From Corylus avellana (Eukaryota > Streptophyta > Magnoliopsida > Fagales > Betulaceae), in assembly GCF_901000735.1 (NCBI RefSeq), contig NC_081541.1, positions 5,511,021 to 5,575,020 of the forward strand: a DNA stretch of 64,000 bases, in the 5' to 3' direction. The notes below the pieces were generated by a model that had not been told where the DNA came from, ran no database searches, and saw nothing but the letters and a program-made list of their open reading frames with translations. Positions 20,968 through 33,235 of this stretch are shown here, one piece after another (position 1 is the stretch's first letter; each line of letters starts with the position of its first letter). The translations under genes and the position numbers were made by a program.

Positions 20968-21040
20968 GTTCTCAACGAGTAGGTCAATCGGTTAAGGACC
21001 ACACCTTATGAACATGAACATGTCAAAAAAAAAAAAAAAA
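20968..21040 (+). mobile_element. SINE copy with internal deletion
   Basis: The same insertion as at 14235, with flanks CCTGATATGGT (20957-20967) and CCTAATATGGT (21041-21051). The box-A-like TAGGTCAATCGGTTAAG remains but the box-B region is deleted, so this copy could not be transcribed from its own promoter. Confidence 0.7.
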
Positions 21041-21200
21041 CCTAATATGGTCTTCATCTGAAATTAATGCAACAAATACATCATGACATTGATGCAAAAG
21101 ATAAAAGATAAAACAAAAAAAATATTTAGCAATTAATTTATGCAAAATCGATCTAATAAAATGGAAGTTATTTCCCCAAAGTAATGGCAGGCAGTACATG

Positions 21201-21241
<41 letters not shown>

Positions 21242-21972
21242 AAAAAAGAATCACATGTTATTAGATTAGTTTTTATGAGTTAACTACAGACCAATATGTC
21301 TACCTGTCTAGGAACAAAATCATCCATGCATATAGCTTCTATTAAGTAAATACATTTAACCCCTCAAGATATCATTACTTTTGCATTTTAACTTTTAAAG
21401 TTTAAAAAGTCACAATCATCCTTACAAACTAATAAATTGTGACAAGTTAACCCATTCATTATCTTTTTCTTTTTTTATTTTTTTTGGTCTTTTTTGGACA
21501 AAATGGATCGCACGTGACTTCTTATCACCTAAACTCTAAAAAATGCTCCCACCTAGAAGTGAAAAACAAAAAAACAAAAAACAAAAACAAACAAAAAAGA
21601 AAGAAAGAGAGTGACCGAGCCACTCTCTTTAGCTAAATGGGTGGCCGAGTCATAAATCAAAATCTTATTCACTAGGACAAAACTAAAAATTTGACTTTCG
21701 AGGGAGGCGGACTGCATTAAAATGGTTTTTAAGAGTTCATCATATCGTAATAAAGTTTTTATTTTTTGGTAAGAAGAGGAGGCTGGGAGGGGGCATGAGA
21801 AGATCTTATTCCCTTCTTATCTTTAATTACTTCCCATATTTTCTTTATGACTCCTTGACATTACGTGACAAATCGATCTAGTAACTTGACTAGTTTCAAA
21901 CCACCTTCATCCTCATGAGTTTTCCAGTTCTAATTAGCTGAACCCCAAATATTTTTTTTTTATTTTTTTTTT

Positions 21973-22240
21973 ATAGGAAAACCATTTTCATTGATTTAAC
22001 TCAAAACAGACAGAGCAAAATGCTCTATCGTTATTACATCGAAGATACATTCCGAAGGCTCATTAATGAACCAACCTTGATCCATAAAAGCTCGTATTGC
22101 TAGTCTAGATAAAATATGCGTCACCTCATTACCCTCCCTCCGAACAAAAGACATCTGCTAGTGTTGGAAAGACTGTAATTTATCTCATAATTGCTAGAAT
22201 TATTATGATCATCACTAAATTGACACATTAGCTGTCTATA
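21973..22240 (-). pseudogene. LINE retrotransposon RNase H tail fragment, copy 2
   Basis: The duplicate of 15281-15541. On the plus strand it is preceded by a T-rich run (21950-21972), consistent with a minus-strand poly-A tail. Confidence 0.65.
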
Positions 22241-22664
22241 GCTCCTTGGTGGATTTTAATTATCTTTATTAAAATCCTAGCAATTAGATTTTAAGAAAAT
22301 TAGTTAATTATATAACTGATCATTTTTTCCCATCTTAACGCGTAATTAAGCACCCATCCAAATGGTATACGTAACTCGTCCCCTAATTAGTTTACTATCT
22401 CATAGAATTACTGCGATACCAATAAGATTTCCAAAGGAGTAAACGTGGTAAAAAAGAAAAATAGAAAAAGAAAAAAGAGGTTACTCTACGTACAAATTTT
22501 ACCGTTCCTCTGTACACCTCTAGTCCCGCCTTCGAACGGTCACCCAGTCTCTCATCCCCAAAATACCCCTACTCAGGTATTTCAGTATCCTGTCCAACCC
22601 CCACGGGCAGTTACTTATTCCACACCGGGTTTAAAACCTCTATGGCTTCTTCGTAAATATTTAT

Positions 22665-23019
22665 AGAAACAGGCCTAATTCACCACAGTATACGCTCAGA
22701 CTTCTTGAGCTCTTTCTCAAACCGCCAAAACTAAAACTGCAACAACCCACCATGCCTCCGATCCTCTGAAAATCTTATGGCACAACCTACCACGCGCCTA
22801 TAAATAGCCTTCTCTCCCTCCCACTCTCTTTCCCTCTCTTTTTGCTGCGATTTCTTCTCTCTGTACACTGTACGGACACACACTCTCTAATCTGTACGGG
22901 CACACTCTTTTGCTTCGACGCCGACGAACTATAAAGGTATCTTTCTCTATTCTCTCTCTAGAATATTGTATAGTACATTTCTCTCTCTAATTCGTACTCT
23001 ACCATTTTCTCTCTCTAGA
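22665..23019 (+). promoter_or_regulatory. Promoter and leader of the complete invertase gene
   Basis: TATAAATA lies at 22799-22806, with AGCCTTCTCTC after it. CTCAGACTTCTTGA and CGCCAAAACTAAAACTGCAA lie upstream. The leader contains CTGTACGGACAC and ends CTCTCTCTAG before AATG at 23019. The upstream TTG-initiated extension of the frame is not a plausible start. Confidence 0.65.
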
Positions 23020-26000
23020 ATGACTCCAACTCTGCTAGAACTTCTCGCCGTTGCGAGGGAAGATGATCAGGCACCTCTGTCTCCAGGGCCTGCAAAGGCG
23101 AGCGTTACCTCCGACACCGGAACTCCTACGTATCTCGAAGATTTGCCGGGAAGTTCGAATGCCTGGTCGGAAAATGAAAAATTGGAATCAGAGTCACCGA
23201 ATGGAGAGAATGAGCTCGCGGAATCGTTGCTCAAACTTTCGGTCAGTTCAATCTCTGAAGCTGAGTCACCAAAATCTCTTTTGGCAACTAAAAAGGAGTC
23301 AACATCGCCTGAGGAAGAGTTAGATTCTCTGGAAAAAGAAGGTCCCAAATTGTCCGAATATATAGTCATTAGTCCATCTTCGGATTCGATGGAGAAAGAA
23401 ACTTCGAAATCCGATGAGAAATCTCTAATTTCTGATTCGGAGAAATTAAAACCGAGATCATCGGATTCTTCAGAGAATGTAGAGTTATCAAAATCTAAGG
23501 GGAAGAAGCGTGTGACACTGAGCGACGAGGACGTGGCATTTTCCGAGAATCTGAGTTTGACGAAGATCTCAACGTTGAGGCCGTGTCCGAGTGTTGCCAT
23601 GAAGCTTGATATTTTGGATTCGATAGACATTTCGCCAGACGGTTCTGCTATGATGGAAGAGGCGTGGGAGAGGGTCAAGAAGTCCTACGTGTACTTCAAA
23701 GGACAGCCCGTGGGGACGCTCGCGGCTATGGATCCAAGCGCTGAGGATTTGAACTACAACCAGGTATTAAATAATTAATGTGCTTTTCTTGGATTTTCTT
23801 GAGAGTTTGAAGGATTATCTTGGTTTTACGTTACATGTGAGCAATGCAGTAGCTAGTTCCCTCTGTTTCTTATCTTGGTGATACTAATTAGGTGTAATGT
23901 TCTTGAAATTATGCTTTTGGCGCCACTAAAATGGTGATTTTTCTTAAGAGCCTTTTTGTCGTTGTGTGACGAATCCATTGATTTCTTGATGATAACAAGT
24001 TTGCATGGATCATCTCAAAGCTATTGAATCTGCTTCTTCTTGAATTATCTCGGAGGCTGTTTGTCTATTCTGATCTGTATATGCCATTTGAATTTTGGCA
24101 TTTCTGTGCTTTCTTTTCATTGAGTGGTGTAAAAGATATACTGTGTATTCGAATGTGTTAGGAATTTTGGCATTGCCATGCAATTTTGTTTGCTTAGAGT
24201 TCATTTACTGCTCTGCTAATATTTGTCCATTAGGCATTTCTGAATCTCCGATGATTTTTGGACCCTTTAAAATTGTTCATTAGACGTAAAGCTATTACTG
24301 CACCAATAAATCTGTGGACAAGACTTCGTTTGTTATGCGCTTATTTTGATTGATTGTCTGTGATTTTCAAGTTCCAGTGTTTTTGGCAATTCGTATAGTT
24401 TTGCTTGGACATCTCACAGTTCTCTCGTCCCTACATATCTGAGAGAATATCGTAAGGGTATACAGATTATCATGTCATATCTACATGAGAACAAGGGCTC
24501 AAAAGAGCACACAAATTATTTATGATCAAACATTTTGATGCCTCATTTTCACTGGATCAAAGATGTTAATTACTAGCTTGATTTGTTTTTTTCAATCACA
24601 GTTCTGATAAAACTTCATGGACTGTTGAAAATGAATCAGATTTTTTTAAGAACTATTGAGTACTTGATATTTATCACCTGGACTTGCAGGTTTTCGTGAG
24701 AGATTTTGTTCCTAGTGGCTTAGCCTGCCTAATGAAAAACGAACCTGATATTGTAAAACATTTCCTTTTGAAGACCCTCCACCTCCAAGGTTGGGAGAAG
24801 AGGATTGATAACTTCACTCTTGGAGAAGGGGTGATGCCTGCAAGTTTCAAAGTTCTCTTTGACCCTCACCGTCAAAAGGAAATTTTGGTCGCGGATTTTG
24901 GTGGCAGTGCAATTGGAAGAGTTGCACCAGTTGATTCAGGTTTCTGGTGGATTATACTTCTAAGATCATATACCAAGTGCACGCGTGATCATACACTAGC
25001 AGATCGTCCTGAGGTACAGAGGGGGATGAAATTAATACTCAATCTTTGCCTGTCTGATGGCTTTGATACTTTCCCAACACTTCTATGTGCAGATGGCTGT
25101 AGCATGATTGACAGGAGGATGGTAAGTCTTTTGTTTGTTAATTGTTTTCTGTAGTGTTGAGGGCAGTATTTATATATAATATGTTTGCAGACATTGATTG
25201 GCAAAGTTCCAGGCGTTAGGAAACCTTAGAGGAATGCCTGTTTGGATTGGATCGTATTTCTAAATTCCTATTATATTCTAAGGGTTTAATTTGAAATTGC
25301 TTATTGGTGCCTCAAGAAAAATAGAGTTTTTTTCCTCCCTTTGGTACCAAAATAAAGCCTGACCATCAGGAAAGTGCAAGTTTTATATATAGCTAATTGA
25401 TTGTGTAATGTGTATATTTCACTTTTATGGCTGAGAAGCAACGGTATCATAGCTTTGAAATTTTCACTCTGAATGGTAACACATTTCCTTGCTTTTGGAA
25501 CAGGGTATATATGGGTATCCAATCGAGATCCAGGCCCTATTTTATTTTGCACTAAGGTGTGCGAGGCAGATGCTGAAAGCAGAGCGTGATGGTAAGGAAT
25601 TGATTGAGAGAATTGATAAGCGGATCAAAGCTCTCAGCTTTCACATCCAGAAATACTATTGGCTCGACTTTACACAGTTGAATAACATATACCGGTACAA
25701 AACTGAGGAGTACTCACACACTGCTGTCAATAAATTTAATGTCATCCCAGAGTCTATTCCAGATTGGGTGTTTGATTTTATGCCCTTGCGAGGAGGGTAT
25801 TTGATTGGCAATGTCAGCCCAGCTCGCATGGACTTCCGATGGTTTTTAGTTGGAAATTGCATTGCCATATTGAGCTGTCTAGCCACAAGTGCACAGGCTA
25901 CAGCAATAATGGATCTTGTTGAGGAGCGCTGGGAGGACTTGGTTGGAGAGATGCCTTTGAAGATTGTCTACCCAGCATTGGAAGGGCATGAGTGGAGGAC

Positions 26001-26431
26001 TGTCACTGGTTTTGATCCAAAGAACACGCGGTGGAGTTACCATAACGGAGGATCCTGGCCAGGTGAATATCATGAACACAAAAACAAAAGCTCATAATTA
26101 AATTTCATTGCTAGCTTCACCTTATTTGTGTTTTTTTGTAGTTTTGCTTTGGCTACTTACAGCAGCATGCATCAAGACTGGGAGGCCTCAAATTGCGAAG
26201 CGGGCGATTGAGCTGGCAGAGCAACGCCTTTCCAAGGATGGGTGGGCAGAGTATTATGATGGTAAGACTGGGCGTTACATTGGAAAGCAAGCTAGGAAGT
26301 ACCAGACATGGAGCATTTCGGGCTACCTGGTAGCTAAGATGATGATTGAGAATCCTGCAAATCTCCTTATATCTCTTGAAGAGGACAAGAGGATAGCCAA
26401 TAGTACGCATGCCCGCTCTGCTTCGTACTAA
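23020..26431 (+). CDS. Cytosolic-type alkaline/neutral invertase (GH100)
   Basis: It hydrolyses sucrose to glucose and fructose at neutral to alkaline pH, probably in the cytosol. Four exons (23020-23763, 24690-25121, 25504-26062, 26142-26431) with GT-AG introns join in frame to 674 residues. Cytosolic plant relatives are about 550-570. The extra length is an acidic Ser-rich N-terminal extension, residues 1-211, with [10 protein letters not shown] at 133-142 and a basic KGKKR at about 160. The GH100 domain runs from MEEAWERV (212) through [67 protein letters not shown] and [10 protein letters not shown] to [19 protein letters not shown]. The GH100 nucleophile Asp and acid/base Glu are expected in exons 2 and 3, and both regions are intact. 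The C-terminus ends RSASY, where CINV1-type proteins have a phosphorylatable Ser-rich tail. The domain clearly belongs to the cytosolic (CINV1-like) clade. Confidence 0.92.
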
Positions 26432-28189
26432 TAAGTAAGTGGCACCACCACACAGACATTCGGTTATTACAGATGCATCTCAGTAGCCGTATTATCTTTT
26501 ATTTTCTTCTGAATTGTGTTTTTTTTTTTTTTGTAAATTGAAACTGTCCATCTAAAATTGAGATATTACGATCTCAAATTTTGGGATAAATTTTGGCTTC
26601 ATTTTCTTTTGATTTTCTAATTTTGGTTATTCCGAGCAAACAAAATAAATGGTTTTCATCCCCAATGATGAAAATATCCTTGATAAAATTTTTTTTAAAA
26701 AAAATATTAAAAAAGCAGAGTTTCTGAAACAATTATTTGAATTTCCTCCGGGATGTCCTCCATTTGGGGAAGCTGTAAAATAGAGTAATGTTATAAATTC
26801 TTCTTGTATCTCTCTAAGAATGATTTAACTTTTAAAATTACTATTGAGCTTATAATTGATTATTATTGGACTTTCATTAAATAGTAATTTTAAAAGGCAC
26901 ATCATTTTTAGAATGACACAAAAGTGACACAAAATAAACTCTTAAAATTACTCGTAAAACATAACTTGGTTTGTGATTTTTCCGATCGTCTCCTCTCCCA
27001 TGTGTAATAATGCGACTTCCTAATGTGGCGAGCAAGAACAGTACGAATTGTATATTCATTCCTGAAAATTTTCTTTCAATATAAGCTCAGAAATCAGAAT
27101 TTATGTGAAAAACGGAAGGTAGCAAAATGGGTTTCTAATTTCTATGCTTCGTCTACTGCATACGGTTGGCCAACCACCCCCATTTGGTCAAGGGTGGCTC
27201 TCATCGGTGTTTTTTTTTTTTTTTTTTTTAAATTTAAAAAGGTAAATTTTTTAATTTTTTTTTATTTTAATTTATGGGGATATTTTGGTGTTAATGAAAA
27301 AAAAATATATTTAATTATTTTTATATTTTTGTTGGGCTTTAACAATGGTTGCTAGTTTGAGGAGTATGAAAATTTTTTCCTAAAATATTTGCGGGATGAG
27401 AAATACTACATTCTTACTCTTACTTAATCACTTGTGCATTTTTTAATGTAACTTTTAAAATTATCATTAAATCAAAGTTTAATATTAATTCGTCTCATTA
27501 GTAAAAATTATCATTGAATCCAAATTTAATATTAATTCGTCTCAAATCTACTAATGATTTTAAAAATGATATCAAAGAATATGAGAGTATGACTGTACGA
27601 ATATATGTAATGCATTACTCTCCTTTGATATTGATGTGTTATATATAGATACTCAATTAGAGAAATGATGAGAAATATTATACTCTTACTCTTACTTAAT
27701 CACTCATACACTTTTTGATGAAACTTTTAAAATTACTATTGAATCAAGATTTAATAGTAATTCATCTCAAATTTACTAATGATTTTAGAAGGATATCAAA
27801 GAGTATGAGAGTACATACTCTCCTTCGATATTGATATGCTATATACACATAATCAATTAGAGAAATGATTAAGAGTAACTAACCCTTCATTTTTTTATTT
27901 ACAAGTAAAGCAATGCTTGAAATCACATTTATTTATTTTTTAATTTAAACTGAGACAAATGGTTAATTAAAAGCGTTACTTGAAGGAAATGATTACGTAT
28001 CACGTGATAAATAAAAATATTGTTGCATTACTGTTTTTTATTTTATTTTAAAGTCGTTGAATTACTGTTAGGACTAAATAATCCCAATCCCACGTTTGGG
28101 AACCGCCCCCGCGCATCAGTCGAACCAAACTTTGCTAAATCCCCTTTTCCTTCCTCTGTCTCCGGCAAAATCATTAGGAAAATCGGACG
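26432..28189. other. Intergenic DNA downstream of the invertase
   Basis: The first 100-200 bp are probably 3' UTR. After that come AT-rich DNA, a MITE-like element starting AGAGTAATG near 26786, a block with TTGGCCAACCACCCCCATT (about 27160), poly-T, and the tandem repeat at 27391-27875. No gene is seen. Confidence 0.55.
27391..27875. repeat. Two tandem copies of a MITE-like repeat
   Basis: Each copy starts GAGAAAT(A)CTACATTCTTACTC or its variant, passes ACTTTTAAAATTA and TACTAATGATTTTA, and ends ACTCTCCTT(T/C)GATATTGAT then TCAATTAGAGAAATGAT. The first copy (about 27391-27670) has an internal duplication. The second is about 27671-27875. Confidence 0.6.
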
Positions 28190-28498
28190 ATGGAGAACAG
28201 CCAGAGCTCCATGTCGTGCGAGATGCTGGACCGCGTGGCATACTGGGTAGGTTCCAACGTGGCCACCGCCTTCTTCGCGTCCTTGGAGCGCTGCTCCTGC
28301 ATCAACCTCAGCACAACCGACCTCGACGACGATTTCGACAACGAAAACGACGACCGCCCTCTCATGCTCTCCAAGCCCGTCTCCCTCCCCGAACTCAAGC
28401 CCGATACTGTGCCCGAGACCGAGCCCGATACCGTGCCTGAGACCGAGCCCGAGACCGAGCCCAAACCCGCCACGACGCCCGCTTCCCAAACCGATTAG
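28190..28498 (+). CDS. Small acidic protein, uncharacterised, probably plant-conserved
   Basis: A single-exon frame of 102 residues in a local GC-rich, coding-like stretch. Residues 1-40 (MENSQSSMSCEMLDRVAYWV, then GSNVATAFFASLERCSC) form an amphipathic, partly hydrophobic helix-like region. Residues 40-58 are Asp-rich (DLDDDFDNENDD). The C-terminal 40 residues are a Pro/Glu/Thr repeat of PDTVPETE type. ATG 28190 has a purine at -3 and no upstream in-frame ATG nearby. I believe short proteins with this MSCEMLDRVAYWVG-like start are common in plants, but I cannot name a function. Neighbours are unrelated. Confidence 0.7.
   Translation: MENSQSSMSCEMLDRVAYWVGSNVATAFFASLERCSCINLSTTDLDDDFDNENDDRPLMLSKPVSLPELKPDTVPETEPDTVPETEPETEPKPATTPASQTD
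28402..28466 (+). repeat. 24-bp coding tandem repeat
   Basis: CCCGATACTGTGCCCGAGAC and the following GAGC recur about 2.6 times inside the small acidic gene and encode PDTVPETE units. Confidence 0.75.
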
Positions 28499-29284
28499 CT
28501 CCCAGTCGAATTCCCGTTCATTCACCGTCCATCCGATTCTCATCCTCTGTCTAGGGTTTGTTTTTGCTTTGTAATTTTTCTCTGTTTCGCTCATGTAATT
28601 CCACGTCTTGGGGGGGGGTTCGTTGTTGCTTCATGAAACTGGGGTTTTGTTTCGATTACCGTCCGTACGTTTTTGTTGTAAAAAAATTTTGGATATCTAT
28701 TTGGTGCAATATGTGTGATAGTTATGCACTCTGTTTTGATATAAGAAAATTGTGTTTGATCCTGTGGAATTGCATAGAAATTTCGAGCTCTATTTGACTT
28801 TTGTTGGGTAAATTTTTCGTGATAACGTTTCTTTAGAATAAGATGTTGATCATGGGGATATTTGTTGGATGAATTGCATTATTTTTGTATACTCAATTGA
28901 TTTCAGGTGGGTCCTGAATTTAATTTCTTCAAGATTGTGTATTATTTTTCTCTGTTTCCTTTTGGCTTGTGGATAATGTAAGTTTAGAGTTAATTAAATG
29001 TGTTCCAAATATATAGTTTCATCGAGTATTTCTTGTCTACTTATATGTTTAATTTCGCTGTGTTTTTTGATTTGTCTCGTCTGGGCATCACCAACTACTC
29101 TGCCAATGGTTATTGATCTTTTTCTGTGTGTTTCCATACTCAGAGGTACGGAATCTGCTTTCTTTAATGGTTTATTTGATCGAAATTAGGATCTTTTTAT
29201 CACTCATAAAATGCGAGGTGTCTCTGATGGCAGGTTTAGACAGTAGCAATCCTAGGACACCTGAGTTGATGCCGCCTACCTATC

Positions 29285-29288
<4 letters not shown>

Positions 29289-29346
<58 letters not shown>
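29289..29346. repeat. (AT)n microsatellite
   Basis: About 29 uninterrupted AT units. Confidence 0.95.
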
Positions 29347-29349
<3 letters not shown>

Positions 29350-29889
29350 CTTGAAGAATGACTGTTTATTTGCCACTCTCATACAAGATTAAACATTTAG
29401 ATCTTATATATGAGAATGTAGGATGATTTTCCATATTGCTTTGCCATTTTTGCAAACGTTGCTCAACATTATGGCTACTGAAAATGGAAGAGAAGTGTTG
29501 TTTGAACATTTAAGTTGTTTAATTAGTTAGAGGAGAGCAAGATTTTGCTATCAGAACCTTTATTTTAGCATAATACATTGAATCAGCTTGGTTCTCTTTC
29601 TAATATGAGTGTTTTCAGTTAGGCTATTACTTGTCGAGTACATTGGAATATTTTGGAGTTAAAACAGAAGCGTGTAATTTTTTATTTTTTTTAGGTAAGA
29701 GAAGAGTATAAAGTTAAGAAGGTAATAGATTAAAATAAATGCAGAAGAGGAAAAAGAAGTAAATGAGAAAAACCTGGAGTCATATTTTTTATATGTGTAA
29801 CAAATTACACATACGTGTACAAAAGCACCTGTGGTGTGAGAGTACCCAATTGATTATAAATGTAAATTGATTTGTGGATAAATCTGCAT

Positions 29890-30340
29890 CCAAGTTGGTG
29901 CAATTAGTGTGATGCCCGTATCTGCAGAACCTGTGCCCTCGAGCTTTTAATTTCCCTTGTTTACAGACACCATCTGGCTGAAAGCCCAATTATCATGCAA
30001 GTAGAAAGAACCTGGTTTATCTTTTGATCATTCTTCAAAAAAGTCAAGTTCCATCTCAATGTGTTTGGTACTGGGTGTTGCTAGTTATCATCACAGTATA
30101 GGCTCAGTGATTTGTGTATTGTCCTACCTTTTGGAAGATGCTGGAGAAGTTTATAATATGGACTCAGACTTGCTGGACATGTTTGTAAGTTTCATCAAAT
30201 CCTTGGTATATTTCCTGTATTATTTAAAATCATCTGTAATTTGATGATAAGGAAAGGCCCTCGAAGTGCCAGATTCTGCCAGGTGACTTGATTTCATGTG
30301 CCATAAAATCTAAGACACTAAAGCTCTGATGCCAATAAAA
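29890..30340 (-). mobile_element. Decayed Copia-like remnant, minus strand
   Basis: Minus-strand text near 30030-30075 reads PSTKHIEMELDFF, like the RTKHIEMDYHF motif of Copia RNase H. Further on, VCKQGKLKAR at about 29940-29975 resembles the following V.QGKL..RYV stretch. AAGCTCTGATGCCAA at 30325-30339 is the complement of a tRNA-Met primer site (TTGGCATCAGAGC). All are in the same orientation but too close together, so most of the element is deleted. Confidence 0.4.
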
Positions 30341-32654
30341 GTAGAATCTAAACTAAAAGATAGCTTATGTTTGATTGTATTAACTCATCCAATTATAAAA
30401 GAGTAAATAAATAAACTAAAGGTAAACTCCAAGTATTTTGAAATATGATCAAAGTTAAATACTGATCAATCTAATGATTTTGAATCAAATCACAATCCTT
30501 ACAGGATATAAACTCCAAAATGCCAGGGATGTGATGGGATTCACTAGTAACAATCTAGTACATTTTTACATGCTGTAATCTTCTGTATCTATCACAGCCT
30601 CGATAGTAGCTTCTTTAATAGAAAGCAGCTTGTGTATGCCATGGCCAAAGGCTTAGTTGAGTTCTATAAGTATTAGGTTGTCTAAGGTGGAGTGTACACG
30701 CCATCTGCATCTGCTCTCTGTCCAAGGGAGTAGGTGGTCACCAAAGATGGTATGTTTTTTTCCTCACTCTGATGTTGCATTTTGTGGCCATTACTCATGT
30801 TCTTTCTGTAGCATTGACCATTGTACGTGTCTGATCAACTGGATTCCAACTTACTCTTGTCTTCTTCAAGTGAGGGATAGCATCATTGAATCGGTGGCTG
30901 GCGCAGCAATGGCAGGTAAACTTTCTATTGCATTTCTACTGTGTTGTCAACTCCACATAGAAATATAATAGTTGGGTAATTACAAAGTTTAATGGGAATT
31001 GAGCCAATTCGATCAAAATAGGCCATAAACGCCGAGGTTGGATATCCATGAGGCCGCCCATTAACGTTTTGTTTCACTTGGATAAATTGAGCAAAAAGGT
31101 TGTGCTCACCATGGGGAATTTTAGACTCTCAATCCATTGGAAATCATAAGAAATTCATTTCTTTTGAGATATGTTTCTGAGGCTGGCCTGAGTTTCCTCT
31201 CATGTTCCTAAATCTCCCAACTACAGACAAGCAACTGAAAGTTGTCAACAGCAGTAGATAGGATGTTCATTGCCTCCAGCAGTGAAAACTGTGGCAAGTT
31301 GAATACTTCCCTCTCATCAGTCATCACTGGCAAAGTGCAAAAGCGTTTGGAAGCTGAATAGGACACCCTGTTGTTGAACATTGAAATCAGTAGACAGGAA
31401 TCATAGGATCTAGTACAAATGTTTACCATGGATACAATCCTCATGTGGAACATACAGTTTCTGTTGAACCAACACCGGCACTAGTTAATTATTTCAAGGT
31501 GAGGTTGGATAAACCGCTTTCACAGTGATTTTCAATTTTGTAATCCAGCATCCAAGGAAAAGCCTGATGGTATGTCATTTGGTTTTTGGTGATAATTGAT
31601 GGGATATTTTTTCAATTGAAATTCAGGCTTGGAAGATTCAAAAGCGAAGTTGGAAACCAGGGTGGCTTGCGAATGAGGAAGGAAGTGATACTTGCTGCTT
31701 CGTGGGTGGTATTGGGTGGAATTTATCCCATTCAAATTGTTCTATTGGATTATGGATTCTTCTTATTTTATTCTATTTCTTGAATTTTAAAAATCGCATT
31801 TTAACTCAGATTTTTCACCGTTTTCATTGGACTCCTTCCGTCCAAAACCGATTAGCTAGCATTAATCTGCTAATGCCATGTAAATAGTTGTAATATCACA
31901 TGTTAAAATATATATATTGAGAGAGAGAGAGAGATGGTTTACTCGACCACTCTCAACCGTAAGTGTGGCTTGCATTGTCACACGGTCTCACCGACTCACA
32001 CCCAAGAGAAGGTGACTTGCACAATTGGATTGGGATTCCCAGCAATACTCATAAAATTGCCCATCAATTTTCTTAAAAATTCTGGCCATTTATTATTACC
32101 CGAAGTAGAGTTGGCTTGTGTGGCCACTCCCAACCAAGGTGTGGCTTTCGCAACTACACCCAACAAAGAGCAATTCGTTCAATCACCCTAAGTAGACAGG
32201 TTAGTAACATAAGGCTTGTGATGTGAAAATTTTGAAAAAATGTGAAAAATACTAAAAATTAGGGAATTAAAATGCAATTTAAAAAATCAAAGGAAGTGAA
32301 AAAAAAACACAGAGCGATGCTCAAAATTTCTCAATTTACAATGTTTCAGTTTTGTGTCAAGTCAATAAGCCCCAATCAAAAAGACTAAAATCATGTGCTA
32401 GAAACAAATTTCTCTGATTTGATTATATGCAATCAAATATGATTACATATCATATATTTCTAACATATACATCAATACATGTATGGAATCAGGCAATCAG
32501 CCATGAGATCATAATGGTTGTCGCTGTGGGAGGAGAGGATTTGTATCCTACATTAAGAATTCCTTTTATTTCATACAAAAATTTTAAATTGATTTGTACT
32601 TTATTTTCTCACATTAATCAATTCCCTACCCTCCACTTTCCATCTGTACGGCCA

Positions 32655-33235
32655 TGTTTTCTGTATGATTCTTGTTGATGGATGTGTGGATGAGTGGAGT
32701 GACCAACTCCAGTACCCACGGCCGAAAATACATGGATCTAACCGTCCAATCAATCTTGACCGTTCAAATAACACATCTAGAAGGGGGCCCCTGTCCTGAT
32801 TCCTGATTCCTGATTTTTGACCTGACCCCATCTGGCTGATTGACGTGGTCTGAGTTTTTGTAATCAGATTTGTGGGATTGTGATTTTGCTGATTTGCTGA
32901 TATCTCATATCAAAATATCATAAACATTACCCAAAATACCCCCCCAAAGTGTAGCCCACAGGGGCCTGGATGGCATCCTTGACAGGAGGGAGAGAGCAAC
33001 ATCTTAGGGGGTGTATTAGGGTAATGTGAAAGAAATTGAACCAAAAATGTAGGGGGAGGTGTGGAACCATCACCTTCCTTCACATCAGTGTGAGCCAAAC
33101 GATGCAATTTTGGCTCTGTTCCGTCATCTCAAGCCGCTCTCCAGATTTGAAATCAAAAAGTCTTGCTTAATATCCAGAGCATAATATATGGCGGCAATGT
33201 GACTCGCCGTTTGGGCTGTTTGTTTACTTCAGCTT
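32655..33235. repeat. Diverged duplicated non-coding block, copy 1
   Basis: AAAATACATGGATCTAACCG, TCAATCTTGACCGTTCAAAT and, further on, CCGTCATCTCAAGCCG and GTGACTCGCCGTTTG match the block 35200-36360 in order. No coding sequence is visible. Confidence 0.55.

Larger units (their letters stand above)
28499..31900. other. 3' UTR and long intergenic stretch with decayed elements
   Basis: The first 200-300 bp are likely 3' UTR of the small acidic gene. Then follow a 58-bp (AT)n run (29289-29346), a decayed Copia-like remnant (29890-30340) and isolated exon-like frames near 30869-30915 and 31627-31745 that I cannot link into a gene. Confidence 0.5.
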
